Of a DNA stretch of 64,000 nucleotides, positions 11,143 to 26,100 are shown one piece after another; positions within the stretch are counted from its first letter, which is position 1; every line of letters begins with the position of its first letter. The position numbers and the translations under genes were made by a program. This stretch comes from Sarcocystis neurona (taxonomy: Eukaryota > Apicomplexa > Conoidasida > Eucoccidiorida > Sarcocystidae). The notes beneath the pieces were generated by a model that saw only the letters and a list, made by a program, of their open reading frames with translations, had not been told where the DNA came from and made no database searches. The stretch spans positions 2,070,269-2,134,268 of the forward strand of contig KL647290.1 in the NCBI GenBank assembly GCA_000727475.1, read 5' to 3'.

Positions 11143-14100
11143 TTAACAACTTCTGACTACTGGGCGCTGCCTTGGCGGCTCTGCAGCCACTGGCGATGGC
11201 AGTCCATCAGCAGCAAAAGTCATCCGTTCAGTAGCACCGCCGGCAACTCTATCGGATGCATCACCAGCTGCTGCAGCGTCTGCTGCAGCAGACGCACGCA
11301 AAGGAGTAGTCGCGCCAGCAGAAGCAGCTGTTGTCACGTTCGAGACAGACGACGACGACGAAGGTGGCTGTCCTCTCTCACGCAGCACCAACTCACGTGC
11401 TTCGCTGTCCGCTTTCTTCCATGCTGCTGCCATTGTAAGGGCTTGGGACACGTCCTCCCGGCAGAACTGAAAGAAGCCCTGAAGTTCTGCCATTGCTGGG
11501 TGAAGCAGGTGCGAGCAGGGGCAGCACAACGCACACAAGCGAGGAGACCAGAAATTATATTTTCTGCAGGTCTCTCCAAGCTCTACACTGGCGGTGGGGT
11601 CAGCTGCTTTTAACGCAGCAGGAGCAACGGCACAACTTGTGTATCTTCACTCCCCGTAGCCAGCGATCGGCGCTGCGGTGAGTGTACGCAATGCTGTATA
11701 AAAAGACTGCGTTCTCCCCACAGCAACATCAGCAACACCACTGACGTAGACTGACGCTGAGGAGAACGGAGAGGAAAGTATATAAAGCCCTCTCTCCACT
11801 GTAGAACACCCCCAGGCATATCAAGACGCAGCAGTGTTAGTAGTCACACATAACACGAGAAGCGCAACAGCTCATCGGAAGTATACGCGTTTCTCATCCT
11901 AAGCATGAGAGCTTCTCATCCGCGGTGCCCACATATCGTCTACAGCAGTCCATACAACTTCGTCGGTAAGAAACCACGCCTTCTGCAGAGAAAACGTTCT
12001 GCGGCCACTAACATTCCGCTGTCTTGTCACGACTGCAGTTTCTCTAGACTCTCCGCACTGATCACTTCGGTCACAACGCATTTAACATAGGACAAAAATA
12101 AGTAATTCTACGTCGGGGTGAACTCGTGAAGACTGAAAGTGCCCTCACAACGTTGTTCGCACGGAACAAAAGGGTGTATTTTACCGCTATATGTAATATC
12201 TCACTATATCTAAGATACGCACCTATGATATAGCTATGCACCTGTAGGACATATATACATACATATATATATATGTATATAGGGAGAGAGAGGAATAGAT
12301 GGTTGGCAAACTACAGGATAGAGCTACCCAAAGATGGCAAGGTTTATTTTCTAGGACGCTTTTCGCTCTACGCGAGTTGCTTCGCAGAGAGCTGCTGCAC
12401 AGGCGCTAACGCAGCAGCGTGAGGCACACACAGCAGCGGCGGTACGTCGACGAAGAAGAAGCGCCTGACGTCGTCCGCAATATCAGAAGCGGCTGACACA
12501 TCATTCACTTAAAAAAAAAGCGCTCAAAACCAGAATTTACACTCAACAACAGCCTTCGGAACGCCCGCGCAACTGACACACAGGGCCGGCCGCACAGCAG
12601 TACACGCGGCGGTAGCCAACGAGGAATGTCTTGGTCACAGTTCTACTACGGAGACGACGGCCGACGTCGCTAGCCAAACAACAGGCTTAGACACACAGAG
12701 GACGCGGCACTACATATACATATATATATATAGCTTATATATATAAATATATATAAATATATATATATATATAGGGAGAGAGAGAGAGAGACAGAACGAG
12801 AGAGACTAATACATAGCTGGTATACTGCAGGGCATAGCCACCCAAAGATGGCGTAGACATACACCACCGCCCAGGTGTGTGCGGAGTACAACACAAGCGC
12901 AAGGAGAGTGACTCCATACACGCGCTAGTGTCTACCTGATCTACAGGTACTGCAGCAGCAGCAGGCGGGTTCTCGTGTTTAGAGGCGCTCTAGGTTGTCC
13001 TGCAGCGACACGTGGCTGCTGCTTGTAGCCAGCTTCTTTTCTGCTGCAGCAACAACAGCCGAAGAGCTGTTCCCTGCCTGTGACTCACGTGACGCTGCTG
13101 CTGCCTCAGCAACAATGATGGAATCGTAAGTAGAGAGGAGCAACAAACATAAAGATGAACTACTACAGTCCCCACCACTCCAAAGGCGCGCTCCAAATGA
13201 AAACGCGTCCCGCGCTAGTTGCTCCATGCCTCTCCTTACCACCGGCAGCAGCAACAGCAGCAGCAACGGTTGGGTGCTACCTACTCCCTCATCACGAGCA
13301 GCGTGAGGCGGTTCAGTCTCTGCAGTTTCCCTGCAGCAACGGGACTGTAAGTAGCCGAGCGTAAACTCTCCAGCCGCAGGCGCATCAGCAACACCGGCAG
13401 AGTCCTACGCGCACTGCTGCTCCTGCAGCAACAAAAGAGTTGCCGACGACTACGCTAGCCATCTGCTGCTGCTGAGGCTGTCGCGGGGGAAACTCACAGA
13501 GCTGCACGTCCTTGAGAATATCAACGAAGGCATCTGCGGCAGTCTCCTCGTTCGGGAAGAAGCGCAGAAACTGAGAAGCAGCAGCAGCAGGAAGACCACA
13601 TCCAGTGGCCTCCGCACACACTCAGAAGCGTTGTCCTCATCTACTTTATAACATCAAGGAGACGAAAATCGAACACCGACGGAGCGACGAGACACGCCAG
13701 ACTTGGTAGACACGGTTGCACACAAACACACGTGCGAGCAAGAAAGAACGACACAGAGACGAAAAAAAGCGACGCGCAAGAACGACGGACGCAGACACAG
13801 AAACGCGCAAATTTGCTACGGTTCAGCAAGCTGCTGCTCTCTGGAGATGAGACACGGCAGCAAGTGTCTGCCTCTCCACACACACATGCAGACAGACACA
13901 CGGTCGCAGATCTCTCTCGACGTCGGACACACCCACACACACACTCGCCTCCATACACACGTATAGGCGTGTGTGCGCAGGCAGCTCAAAACATACGCAG
14001 CAGCCTATCAGTCCACGAAGGACTAACTGTAGACGCGTCTACATGTACACACCTACGTCTACATGTGCGCATAGGCACGTCTACATATACAGGCACGTAG

Positions 14101-17100
14101 GGAGTGACAGATGTCCGCGCGCACCTGCCTGCGAAGCTGTGACGGCGTAGCGTAGCCGATCCGCACTTTTATGTCTACGCGTCCGGGACGAATGAGAGAA
14201 TCAGGCAGCCTGCAAGATTCACCCATTTTACAGAAAAACGGCATTTCTGCGCCAAGACAGATGTTCTACACGGACCAAGTAAAGCGACCTGAGGCAGAGG
14301 GAAACCAACGAGTGCGGGCGGATGCTGACAACAGAAACGCAACCAAAAACTGAGTCGCCTCTTCCGCAGAGGGCGGCAACACGCAGATTTCTACCTGCCT
14401 TCCTGTGTGCAGCTGAGCAGACAGACACACAGGACGGGTTGGAGGCGGTGTTTCGCATTCGTTTGTACACTGCTACGAACGGTGTGGCAAGTTCAAGTGC
14501 GCTCCCTCGTACACACACCGACGACGCGTATTCCGTCCTGCAGAAGGGTGGTATGCCGGCCTAGGAACTCAACAAACTGAAAAATTTTGAAAGCGACTGC
14601 AGCTTCCAGCCCTGTACAGACTTACACCTTTATGTCTACATCGATATACGTGATAAAGAGACAACAGACAGGTGCATATCAAGACCACACATGTCTTCTG
14701 AAAGAAGAAAGGGAGTGGACATATTTGTTTGTAAAACTTCCCCACGTTTGTCCACAGAGGAGGCAGTGATGAACAATACACAGACATGCAGGGGAACGTG
14801 TTGATAAAGCTATGCGAAGTGTTGCAGCAAGTTCTCGCCAAGGCACGCGGACAGCTGCCGTATATCTCTGTGTGTCGGTCTCTCTACATTTATATTTGTG
14901 CATCGAACTATCTCTGTGTCTACCTGCAGCTCCCTATCTACATCTATGATCTACACGTAGGTTTGTGGACGCCAGCGAGCTCGATACCCGATACTTCTTC
15001 TCTACAAAGTTGCCCAGGAAAGTACCTACGACACCAACAGCAAGATCGACAGAAGCTCGCGTTGCGTCTTCTTTTCTTCCCTCTGCAGGGAGAATCTCTC
15101 ACGTCTTTGCACCGATCTCCTGCGCACTCGCGTACAAGATATATTTGCCCTTTGCCAAGAAGCATAGCGATTCTCGTTGACGACCTCTCTCGATACACAC
15201 GTGCACACACACATATGTGTGCGTCGGTCGTTCCATGTGTATCTACCACCCACCTCTCTCTCCGTCGCTACATATATAAATTGACGCAAGAAGATGTTCT
15301 GGAAAGTGGATAGACTACTTGTTCATATAGCACGGTTGAAGTCTTCTCTACAGAAGCTGGAAGAGGAATCGCACATTACACTACACGCGCGGACTGCGTG
15401 GACAAAGCGACACCACACCTTCCTCGACCTGCCCGCGCGCAGCAGAGCCATCCATATATATACACGTGTGGGAAGCAAAAGGAGAACTGTCTAGAAAAGG
15501 GAAGACGTCCAAAAAGATTACAGAAATCCGCAGCAGGCACAGAAACTGAGGACGTATACACGTGGACATGAGTGTGTATACATAAACACGTGTACACGAA
15601 CACACACAAACATATGTACGTACAAATACTCCTGCATATATACATGCACAGGCACCTACGCGTATACATGTGGATGTCGACAACCGATAATAGGGAAGAT
15701 CCACAAGGTTAAAAACAGATATATTCGCTCAACAGGGAAACGAAGGGAACTATATCTATCGTTCTTTCGGCAGCTCAGACGTACTTAGTCGTACACACAC
15801 CAACACGTGTGTAGTACGCGAATATGTATACTCATCCCTCTATGTACTCAGTACTGCACCTGCATACGAATTTGGTCTACGTGTGTCGACCCACGTGTGT
15901 ACAGCCCTAGCCACACACATCCATATATACCCCGTACAAAAAGGCCTCTTCTTCGATCTATTTACGCACACATATATGTGCTTCCATATACACCTTCACA
16001 TGTACATATATACGCATGTATACATACACATATATATATATATATATGTAAAAAGAAGATTCTTTTTGAATACTCTTCATAAACACAGACACACATAGAA
16101 CGTACACATATATGTATGCGTGTACACTTCCGTGTCCAGAGGCGCACGTGCCGCTGAATGACGCACATATGTATATATATGTGTGCAAGGTGATACGTAT
16201 AAGAAGTCACTATTCTTCAGCCATTACCTCTCGGGATGATTTGTTGTCATAAATGTAATCCGCTCCTCCGTTGCCACCACCTGGACGTCAACCCACCACC
16301 GGCAAACACGTAGGTAGATCTACATAAGTGTACTCTATATATACATATATCTCCTCACACATACACACAGGTACACAAATATACACAGAAACATATATCC
16401 ATAGACGTATACACGTATATACACACATCTATATATGGGTACATGTACACACACATATATATACACGTATATGTATATCCGTTTGACTACAGACGAACGT
16501 ATTTATGATCTGCTGTACATCAAAAGACGTCGATAGTCATATATTCACGTATTCGTTAAAAACGTGTCTATCCCTTTACTCACATTTACATATATATACG
16601 CGTAGTGTCACCTACGTATGTATATATCTACCCACATACACGTGTGTACATTTTGAACCAAGTGTGTACTTGAATGTGTGTGTATTCGTATCTACACACG
16701 CGGAGCGACTGTTTCACTTCTGCATATGCATACATGCAACTATATATGTGTTCACCGCTACGGCGTTACGTAAGTATACACACGTACTTTATATATAACT
16801 ATATATATATATATATATATTGAATTGCCCGCGGGGACACATACATCCTGTCATAGAACACATACGGTCATATATATATATACATACATATTTGCATGTG
16901 CTGCACACACGTCTATGTAGGTGAGGGTGGTGTGACGACGGATTCATGTGGCTGACGGCGCTGCACGTGGGTGTTGCTCCTTCTAAAAGTAAAACACGCA
17001 GACGACGCGTCCGCTGTCTGCTTCACCCGTGTCCAGCAGAACAGGCGATCACCTCCTCTGATTAACACGTACACACTAATAAATATGTCCAGTCCACTCC

Positions 17101-20100
17101 CCTTTCGATCCCGTCTCTCCGCGGCTTCTCTGCGTTGATACAGCTATTCTTCTCTATTCGTAGGTGTATACACATCCATTCGTACATATATATATATATA
17201 TATATTTATATGTGCAACGGTGCACTGATAGATATGTCCACTCCACTCCCCTTCCGATCCCCTCTCTCTGCAGCTTCTCTGCTTTGCTACATCTACTCTA
17301 CAGTCGCAGGCGCATACATATACATACGTATCTACCTACGTGTACAGATTTATATATATACACACATACAACTGTTACATACAGATACACACACGTACAT
17401 AAGGGACGTGCAAAACTCCCCTTTTTTGTGCGCCGGAAAAGCAAGAGCCCTGGTGAACATGCAGCTGTAAACAGACGCTCAGCAAAGAGTCTCCTCTCTG
17501 GCACCCTGCGAGAGCAGAGGTTCTTCTTCAAGCCGCCGCTTGGCACTTGAACGCCACCACACAAGTCGAGCACATACGTCCAAGTACATATCCACACACA
17601 CGTGTGTGTCCGCAGGCGCAGCTGCTGCTTCTCGCACGTCGAAGGCTCCCTCTGTCTGCACTGCCGTGGAGAGTCGACGACTCTGTGCGGCTGGTGCTTC
17701 AGCGCCGGAGGGAGAAAAGCGGGGGGCGGCCCGTGCTTGTGGCTCTCTCGATGACCCCTGCGCTCCTCTCTTCGTATAAAGGAGAGCAAATGCACGTCAA
17801 TACCCACATATTGAGACGCACGCCAGTATATAGATATGTATACGCGTGTGTCTGCTGGCATATAGGAGACGTGTACACGTATGCGTGTTCCTACAAGTGT
17901 CCATACACACGAGCACGTAGGCGGACGAATACACGTGTTGACACGTGTGTGCACCTACAGACACAGAAGCGGCAGCCTTCTGCAGGAAGCCCACGCCCAC
18001 ACGTTCATGTCCAAGAGAAGACGTATGCAGGGACACATTTATATATATAAATATATATGAGGGAGACGTCCCATGCAGAAGGACGGTTATAGGTGTTTAC
18101 ATGAGCATATGTAGGGCTGGGTGTGTCGACTGGCATCTACATGCCGCCCTCTCTCTCAACGACTTCTACGTCGACAACCGGACATACACATATGTGTCCA
18201 CGGGCATCTTCCGTCATACTTGTGTATATATATATATATATATGTATGGAGATGCATGTGAGTATATCACATATGCTTGCATGTATACATGTGGAAGCTG
18301 GAGTTTAAACTTTTAAGCTTGGCGTACCCCGTCTAGAGCATTAAGAAGCCCGCTGAAAGTTACGCCCCGCATGCCAAAAGGATTTGCTCTGCTGTTGGTG
18401 CGTACTCCTCCCTCTCCTGGTGCTGCCCCTGCCGCTCCGCTGCTCCGGCTGCCTTCCGTTCCTTCGATCGCCCCGTCGATATCTTCGAGCAGCAGCAGCG
18501 TCTGCGGTGGCACTGTCCTGCGTCACAGGGACAGCCGAACGCAAGTCCCAAGTCTCCAAGCCATAAACGTGTGTGTGTGCCTCCACCCTGCTGGACCTTT
18601 TCCGTGCAGATATACACATATATATGAATCTTGCGTGTATAGTGGGATGTACTGATATGCATATATACGAATACATGTTTATACACACACACACATATGT
18701 ATATATACGTATATGTGTCTTGCGTGTATAGTGGGATATACTGACACACACTGCGAGGCAATAGATTAGAGATAGACACCCCGTGTAAATATACACATAC
18801 ACATATATATATAGTGCCTGTGAGTTTACCTGTAAAAGGACTGCCTGTAGTAGGTGTTCGTATATCCACAAAGATGTCGCTTGTAGAGAGGTAGTGATAT
18901 ATCCAGCTCTACTCCCGGTACGCATATATACGTACATATGCGTGCATATTTGTAGCTTTGAAGTATACGTGTACAGGCGTATACAGCAGGAAAGTACATA
19001 TGCATGAATCAACATATACATACATAGGTTTGTACTACACATGCATAGACGTACATGGCACGCAAGTACATACACCTGAATCGACATATAGGAATATAGG
19101 GTTGAACACGTATAGACGTCCATTGCCTGCAAGTATATATACGCGAAGACATATATACACATATATACATATATGTATACACACACCCTCAGTGTGGGTG
19201 AGAAGAAGAGCGTCGCTGTTCGCAGGAATGGTCCACATCTCCAAGCATTCCAGGTGTAGCTACCGGCTCCATACTATACACCACTCTCTCCTCACGCATA
19301 TATGTATATACAAGTCAGCCACACAGTCGTCTACAAATACCGGTGATCCTCTCTATACACGGATGTACGTGTATACGTACCTAATATATACAGAAAGGGA
19401 GGGGGACAAATAAACCGGTCGAGAGGCAGAGACACAGACACAGAGAGGCAGCAAGTACACCGAGGGAGATAATGACCGGCGCAGGTGTTGTACGTGTGCA
19501 GACAGGAGAAGTGCACGGGAGTCAATCGACGCGCTTTGCTGACGGAGAGCGGGAAAGGGGGTTCCTATTGCTACGCCACTGCACGTGTGTACCTATAATA
19601 GGCACAGAGACATACACATATACAGATATACCTTTTCTCGCCCATCACCGCATGTGCTCTACATGTACATACAGAGACACGTCCTACCTTTCCGCCGCCG
19701 CTTCCCCGGCTTCACATAATTGTATACATATATATATAAATGTGGGCAACCTACACATCTATATACGTGCTTGTATAGATACGTACGACCTTTCTGCCGC
19801 TGACATCTAGTTACCACACGTGGAAATGTACGCATCCACCAGGACGTCTACGTGTGCCCCTTTCTACTGAAGATATACGTCTGTACGTCTACGCAACGTA
19901 CACCCGTACGTATAACGCACTTGCACCTACCTACAAGTACACGCACATCTACCCGCGAGTGCGACTCCAGCTACGTAATAATCAGCCCCTCGTCGTCTTC
20001 GGTATACACAAACACAGAGACCGAGACACACGCAAGAACAGCAAAGAGAAGAGGGTGACGAAGAAGAAGAAGAGGGAGAGGGAGAAGGACGAGGAGAAGA

Positions 20101-23100
20101 AGAAGTAGAAGAAGAGGGGGAAGTCAAAGGCCAAGAATGGGAGCGCGTGTGTGCAGAGGGATAGAGGCAGCAGAAGAGAGCTACAGGCGGGTGTGTGTCT
20201 CCTTCCCTCTTTCTGTGAGGTTTCCGCCGTCTGCTTCTTACGCAAGAAGGAACTGCAGACGGTCGTCGGTCATCAGCGGGTCTCCCACGTTCAAAACGCA
20301 AATGTTGTACTTCAGACAGCCGGCCAGTGCCATAACGAAGCTGCTCTTCCCACAGCCTGGCGGGCCGTGCAGCAGATATCCTCGTCGGTAAGGAATGCCT
20401 CTCTCCAGGTACCACTGTGAAGACGCCAGGAAGCTGCAGACGTCGTTGTGGACTTGCTCGGCCACCCCGTCTGTCATAGAAGGTGAACAAGCGCACACAC
20501 ACCTATCCAGACGTACACGTATATACACAGAGAAACGGACACACCCCCACACATCCACACACAAACTACATACAGAGTAGTGCTGCAGCACGTCCTGTGT
20601 ACCACTACACACGCATATGGGTAGAAAGGAGAGAGGAAGACGGAGAGAACAAGGGAGACGAGAAAGAAAAGAGAGAGAGGAGGCTGTCCGTGTCTAGAAA
20701 CACACATCTTCTCTCTATAGTGATACAAGTGTATTTACTTACGTGCCTGCGCGGCGAGGGCACATGCAGAAGTACCCTGTCTCCATTATGAGGCGCTTAC
20801 TCAAAAGGAAGGGCAAGACAGGTGGCATGGAGGAGGACGGCGGGGAGACAGACAAAACGAGAGACCAAGGTTGTGTGAATAGAAGAGGAAGAAGAGAGCG
20901 CATGCACACATACACACGTACAAATAATTTCTTCTGAAGTTACACCGGCGAAGCACCTGCAGTAGTAGCAGCAGAAACTGCACGTACATATACGCCTACG
21001 AGTAGTTGTTCTCCCCTTTTACGACGTGGCTGCTACGAAGACGTGCATCTCTACCAGTTCATCAGACACCACACACACTCACGTGTATATACATATATAT
21101 ATACTTCACGCGTCTAGTGGGCAAACATATACGGACGACTTAGTGTGAAGAGGAGAGCGATTCTTCACAAAGCAAGTGCGGAAGATGGGGTCTACACACG
21201 GAGACAGAGAGACAGAGAGACGGACATACATATCTGTGACTCGGTCGCGCCGATGCGAGGGCACTTGCGAACCTTCCTCCTCTACGCACAGATACACTGG
21301 CTCAACACGCAACCCATTCTTTAAGAGAGAATCTTCTTTCCCTTATCAGGAAAATCTCCTACACACTACGGACTTCTTTGTATGTGTTCAACTCGAGATT
21401 CAAGCAGGACATGCCGAAGACAGCTGTGTAGCAGAGGCGGTCGTGAAGCAGCAGCAACAAAAAGAGCAGCACCACAAGTCACCCAAGCAGCAACCGCAAC
21501 TTTGCCCCCCCATCATTCATATGAAGTATACCTCTCTCTCTCTCTATCTATCTATATATATATGTATGGGTATCCTTTCCCTTATATGAAGTAGATTTAT
21601 ACACATACATACACATATCTTCTTCTTCCTTCTCTCTCCTCTGTCTCTCTGTGCACCTGCCTATACGTGTCGCGCGGGACAGTAAATTTTCTCTCGCTGA
21701 GACTGAACGCGGAGAAGAGCAGGGAAAGAGAAATTACGTCTCCTCATAAAGAGAAAACAGCAGAAGTGGGACGCGGGAGAATACCTGCTAGGACCACAGA
21801 GGAGAACGGACGGATGGTCTTCGGCTCCCCGTACTTCCGCCACTCCGATCCCACGCTGTTCTCGGCAGGCGGGCACCCACACACGCAGTCACCACCCCAG
21901 ACAAAGAGCCACGAATAAGAGCTCCTTTCTTCTTCACATTTCACTTAGAAGAAATACCACCACAAAAAACCCGTCGATCGACTGCAACAGGCCGCCAGAA
22001 ACATGTGCGCGAAGAAAGGGCCCCACAGCTGTGTCGGAGGAAGCCACACAGGGACACACACACACATGCGTCCCCAAACTTGAATACACACATGCTGCAA
22101 GATTCCCACATATATATATATATGACACACAAAGAAATATACGTAGGAGAATGACACAGGAGGAGGGTCAGTTTGGGAGGCCCAGTGTTACCGCCCAGTT
22201 GTCGGGAGTAGACACAATCAAGTGCCCAGGGCGCCATACACACGCATTACCGTCTCTGTCTGTACGTGTACACACACACATATATATGTGGAAGAAGGGC
22301 GTTGCGAGCTGCTGAAACTCAGAAGCAGAACGCATGCAACGCAGCTGCCCAGAGGGACAATGGGGAGAGACAGGGGGAGGTGAAGGGTGTGGGCTGCTGC
22401 AGCCGATCTCCGCACACGGAAGAGCCGGACTTCGCTCTCTGTGGCTGCGTGGACGCCGTCCTCTCCGTCTGTCTCTGCGTCTTTCCGTTTCTGTCCGACA
22501 CTTGTGTGGAAAAACAAACGTAGAGGACGACGCGGAGAGCCTCTGCCGTTGCGACGAACCGACGCAAAACGACTAGCGCACACGCAACAGAAAGAGTTCC
22601 TTCCCCCAGCTACGGACATCTCTATATGAAGAACACTGCACAAAACGGGACAGACACACATACACAGAGATACATCTGTGGACCTGGGTGCGCCCCAGCA
22701 AAGGAGAGAAAGCTCACTAGCAAACAACACCTACGCACGCACCGGTGCAACGGCTACACATATACATACATATATGGGCAGAAAGAGAGGGATAGAGTAT
22801 GTGTGTACATTTACGTATATACATGTGTAGGCACATGTGTCGGTACGGCTTGCACGCGCATAGTAGACAATCTATCCATGTGTAGATATAGTTGTCTCTC
22901 TCTCGCTCTCTCCGGATTTGTCTGCAGCTGTTGCCGTGCTTCGGTCGGTGCAGCTGAGCGACGGGCTTTTTGCGAGCTCGCGCTGCTGCTGCTGCAATGC
23001 GCGCGTACGGACGGCAGCGTTGAGCGAGGAACTTCACTTCTACACAGCAGCGTCTTACAGACGCATCACGAACGTCTGTAGACATGGAGAGAATCAACGG

Positions 23101-26100
23101 GGAAGGTCGTGGCCAAACATCGCCTGCAGCAAAAATATCCCCCGCCGCTGCAGCAGTGCGCGCACACGACGTGCTCTGCACACGCATACAAAAAGACCTC
23201 TACACCCACCCAGAGACGGGGCCGGGAAGACGGGAGACGGTGCGAGACGGAACGGAACATCTGTGTACATATACTGTTTGTTCTGCTTCGCAGTAGGTGT
23301 CTCACAGATGTGTGGAAAAGCGAAGCAAACACCCACAAATACGATATACATACACACACGTATATAGATATGTATTGGACGAAGATATACACATATATAT
23401 GTATATATGGAGAGAGACAGAGAGCAAAACAGAGATACGTACGGACATACACACACACACACACACATCCATATACATACACGTACACGGACTCAGAGAC
23501 ACAAACATACATATATATATGTATATATATGTAGCGGTATATATGTCTGTACATACATATACACACACAAGTGTCTGTGTGTCCACAGAGGGAAAAGAAG
23601 TGCCTGGTCAGCATTGGGGAAATGTCTGTGATTGGGGTCCGTGTCTAGACATACACGCGTGACACACAACACATAGATATACGTAATGAATTGTGCCCTG
23701 TGTACACGAGCTGATAAATATATATATATAAACTATATATATATATATATATAAACAAGTGTGTGCTGGGTTAGGCGAAAGGAATGACTTTTGTCCCGTT
23801 TTTCTGTCGGATGTCCGGGAAAGACGTGCTGACTGTACCTGTGATAAATGACTGTCTTGCCTGCTTCTCTCGCGAGCGCGTTTTGCCGTGCCTCTTCGAG
23901 CTGCAGGGCACACACACAGGACGACGACGACGACCCCACCCGCAGCAGCAACAGCAGCAGCAGCTTTATCTCGGGCAAGACGCAGACTCAGCAGCCTAAT
24001 GTGGACAGTTCCCCAGCAGCTGTAGCACCACACGCAGTTCAATATATATATATATATATGCATATGTGTGGAAGTCTGTGTGCGTATGTGTGTGCGTGCA
24101 TACCTCCTACAAGCAGTTTTTAGGCTTTTCGTGCGCAGTCCCCGCAGACACATGCATACGTATACGGTGTATTCTTCGTGTGTCTAAATCACGAAGTCCG
24201 CCTATGTGTATATACGTAGAAGCACATACACTCCTACTTTCTTCGTGCATATGGGTCAGATCCACATACACCAGTACTGCAGATATATATCTGTGAATGT
24301 ATGGGTCTGCACAAATATATGTACGCACGTTCGTATGCATACGTGTGAAACGTTACGCAAGCAGCAGCGAAAGGCCAATACTGTCTGCGTACTACACAGC
24401 ATCTTTGCTTCGCCATACATATATATATGTACATACGTAGGTACTTCTTCGGGTATCTACCCACGTACATCTGTGTAGGGATCGGCGTCGTCGACGCTTT
24501 ACACATTCGCATACGTATATACACACAAGCACGAAGAGATAGACTCGGAGAAAGAGAGAGGACGACGAGAGAAGGGGGAAGAGCTGCCATCGGAGAGAGG
24601 CCGTCTATCATACGTGGGCAGGAAACTGTCTGTGATGAACGAGACTTATATGCGTACGAGGTCGAGTATGACTTTTTTTTTAAAGGAGAGAGTCTGCAGC
24701 GTCAGCGCTTCCCAAGGGGTGCCCGTCTGCATGTCGACAATCTCCCCCGATCGCATGCGCTCGACTACCACCAGCGCGTCTTTGTAGCGCATGACGTGCC
24801 TCCCTGCAGCAGCAGCAGCAGCAACAGTAGCAGTCTGCACCGCAGCCGCAGTAGACAAGCGAAGCGGCGACTGCGTAGCGAACGCGTCGCACCACCAGCA
24901 GCACGAAACCGCAGCAGCTCCCCCGTCAACAGCAACAGCAGGAGGGGATAGCTGCAGCAGCAGCGGCAAAGAGGCCAGATACAGCAAGGGCAGCAGCAAC
25001 GGGACGCAGTCGCACGAAGGACAGCAGCAAAAAGGACAGCGCCACCCAGAGCAGCAACAGCCGCACCAAGAAGCACTGGCGTTGTGCAACCGCAACAGCA
25101 GTAGCAGGAAGGATACAGTAGCAGCTGTACTCAACAGTAGAAGCAGCTGCAGGAGCCAGTCCCAGAATCACCCAAGAGCAGTCGCCCCCGCAGCAGCAGG
25201 AGAAAAGAAGCAGCACCAGCTGCCAAATGCGTCAGCACCCACCAACAGGGATAGTCTTGGAAACCAGCATCGGCAGCAAGCCTACAGCATCAGACTAGTA
25301 GCTCAGCAACAGCAACAAAGACACACAGGATACGTGACTACGACACAGGAGGTCGCACAAACATATATATATATATACATACGTGTATACATATCTCTGT
25401 GTAAACTAATAGGTGTGTACATGGTATGGCTATACACGTATGTGGACTGACCAGATTTGCATACCCCGTACGTCGTTCTGTCCCTCAGAAAAGCAGATTA
25501 CTTGCAAATGTGGACTTCTACGTGTTCCTGTTAAACTCGGTGTGTCCGCGCTGCTGCTGCTGCGGCTCTCTATTCGCCCGTTTTGCTGCTGCTACTTTCT
25601 TGAAAACGCTAGCTTCTGTGCTGCTGCCGTTGCTGCTGCCCTTCTTCCTGCGACACGCGCACGACTGCCTCCTGTTGGATCCTTCCTCTGCTGCTGCCGC
25701 TGCTCAGTCTGCTGCTATTCTGCTGCCCTTTGGCGGCGGCTGCCATTGGTGTCACTGCTCTTTCATTGCTGTCCTGGGTGCAGTCCCGCAGCCACTCCTG
25801 CTGTATACCTTTTGAGGCGGTGCTGCTACTCTTCCTGTTCCGCTCTAGCCGCTGTCTGACACCCGCTGCTGTTGCTGCTCTTCCGTCCATTGCAGCTGCC
25901 CTTTCTCCTCTCATACGTAGCTGCCTCTGGTGTATCCATGTCACCTCTATCGCTGCTCCTGCTCCTGCTGCTGCTGGTTCTCCACGCCGTCGCATGTGGC
26001 TGTTGTTCTTCAAAAGCTGGTGCGAATCTTCTTCTTCGCGATTTGCCGCAGCTGTTCCTGAGCAGCTGCTGCCATCGCCCTTTGCCAGCTGCTGTTGTTG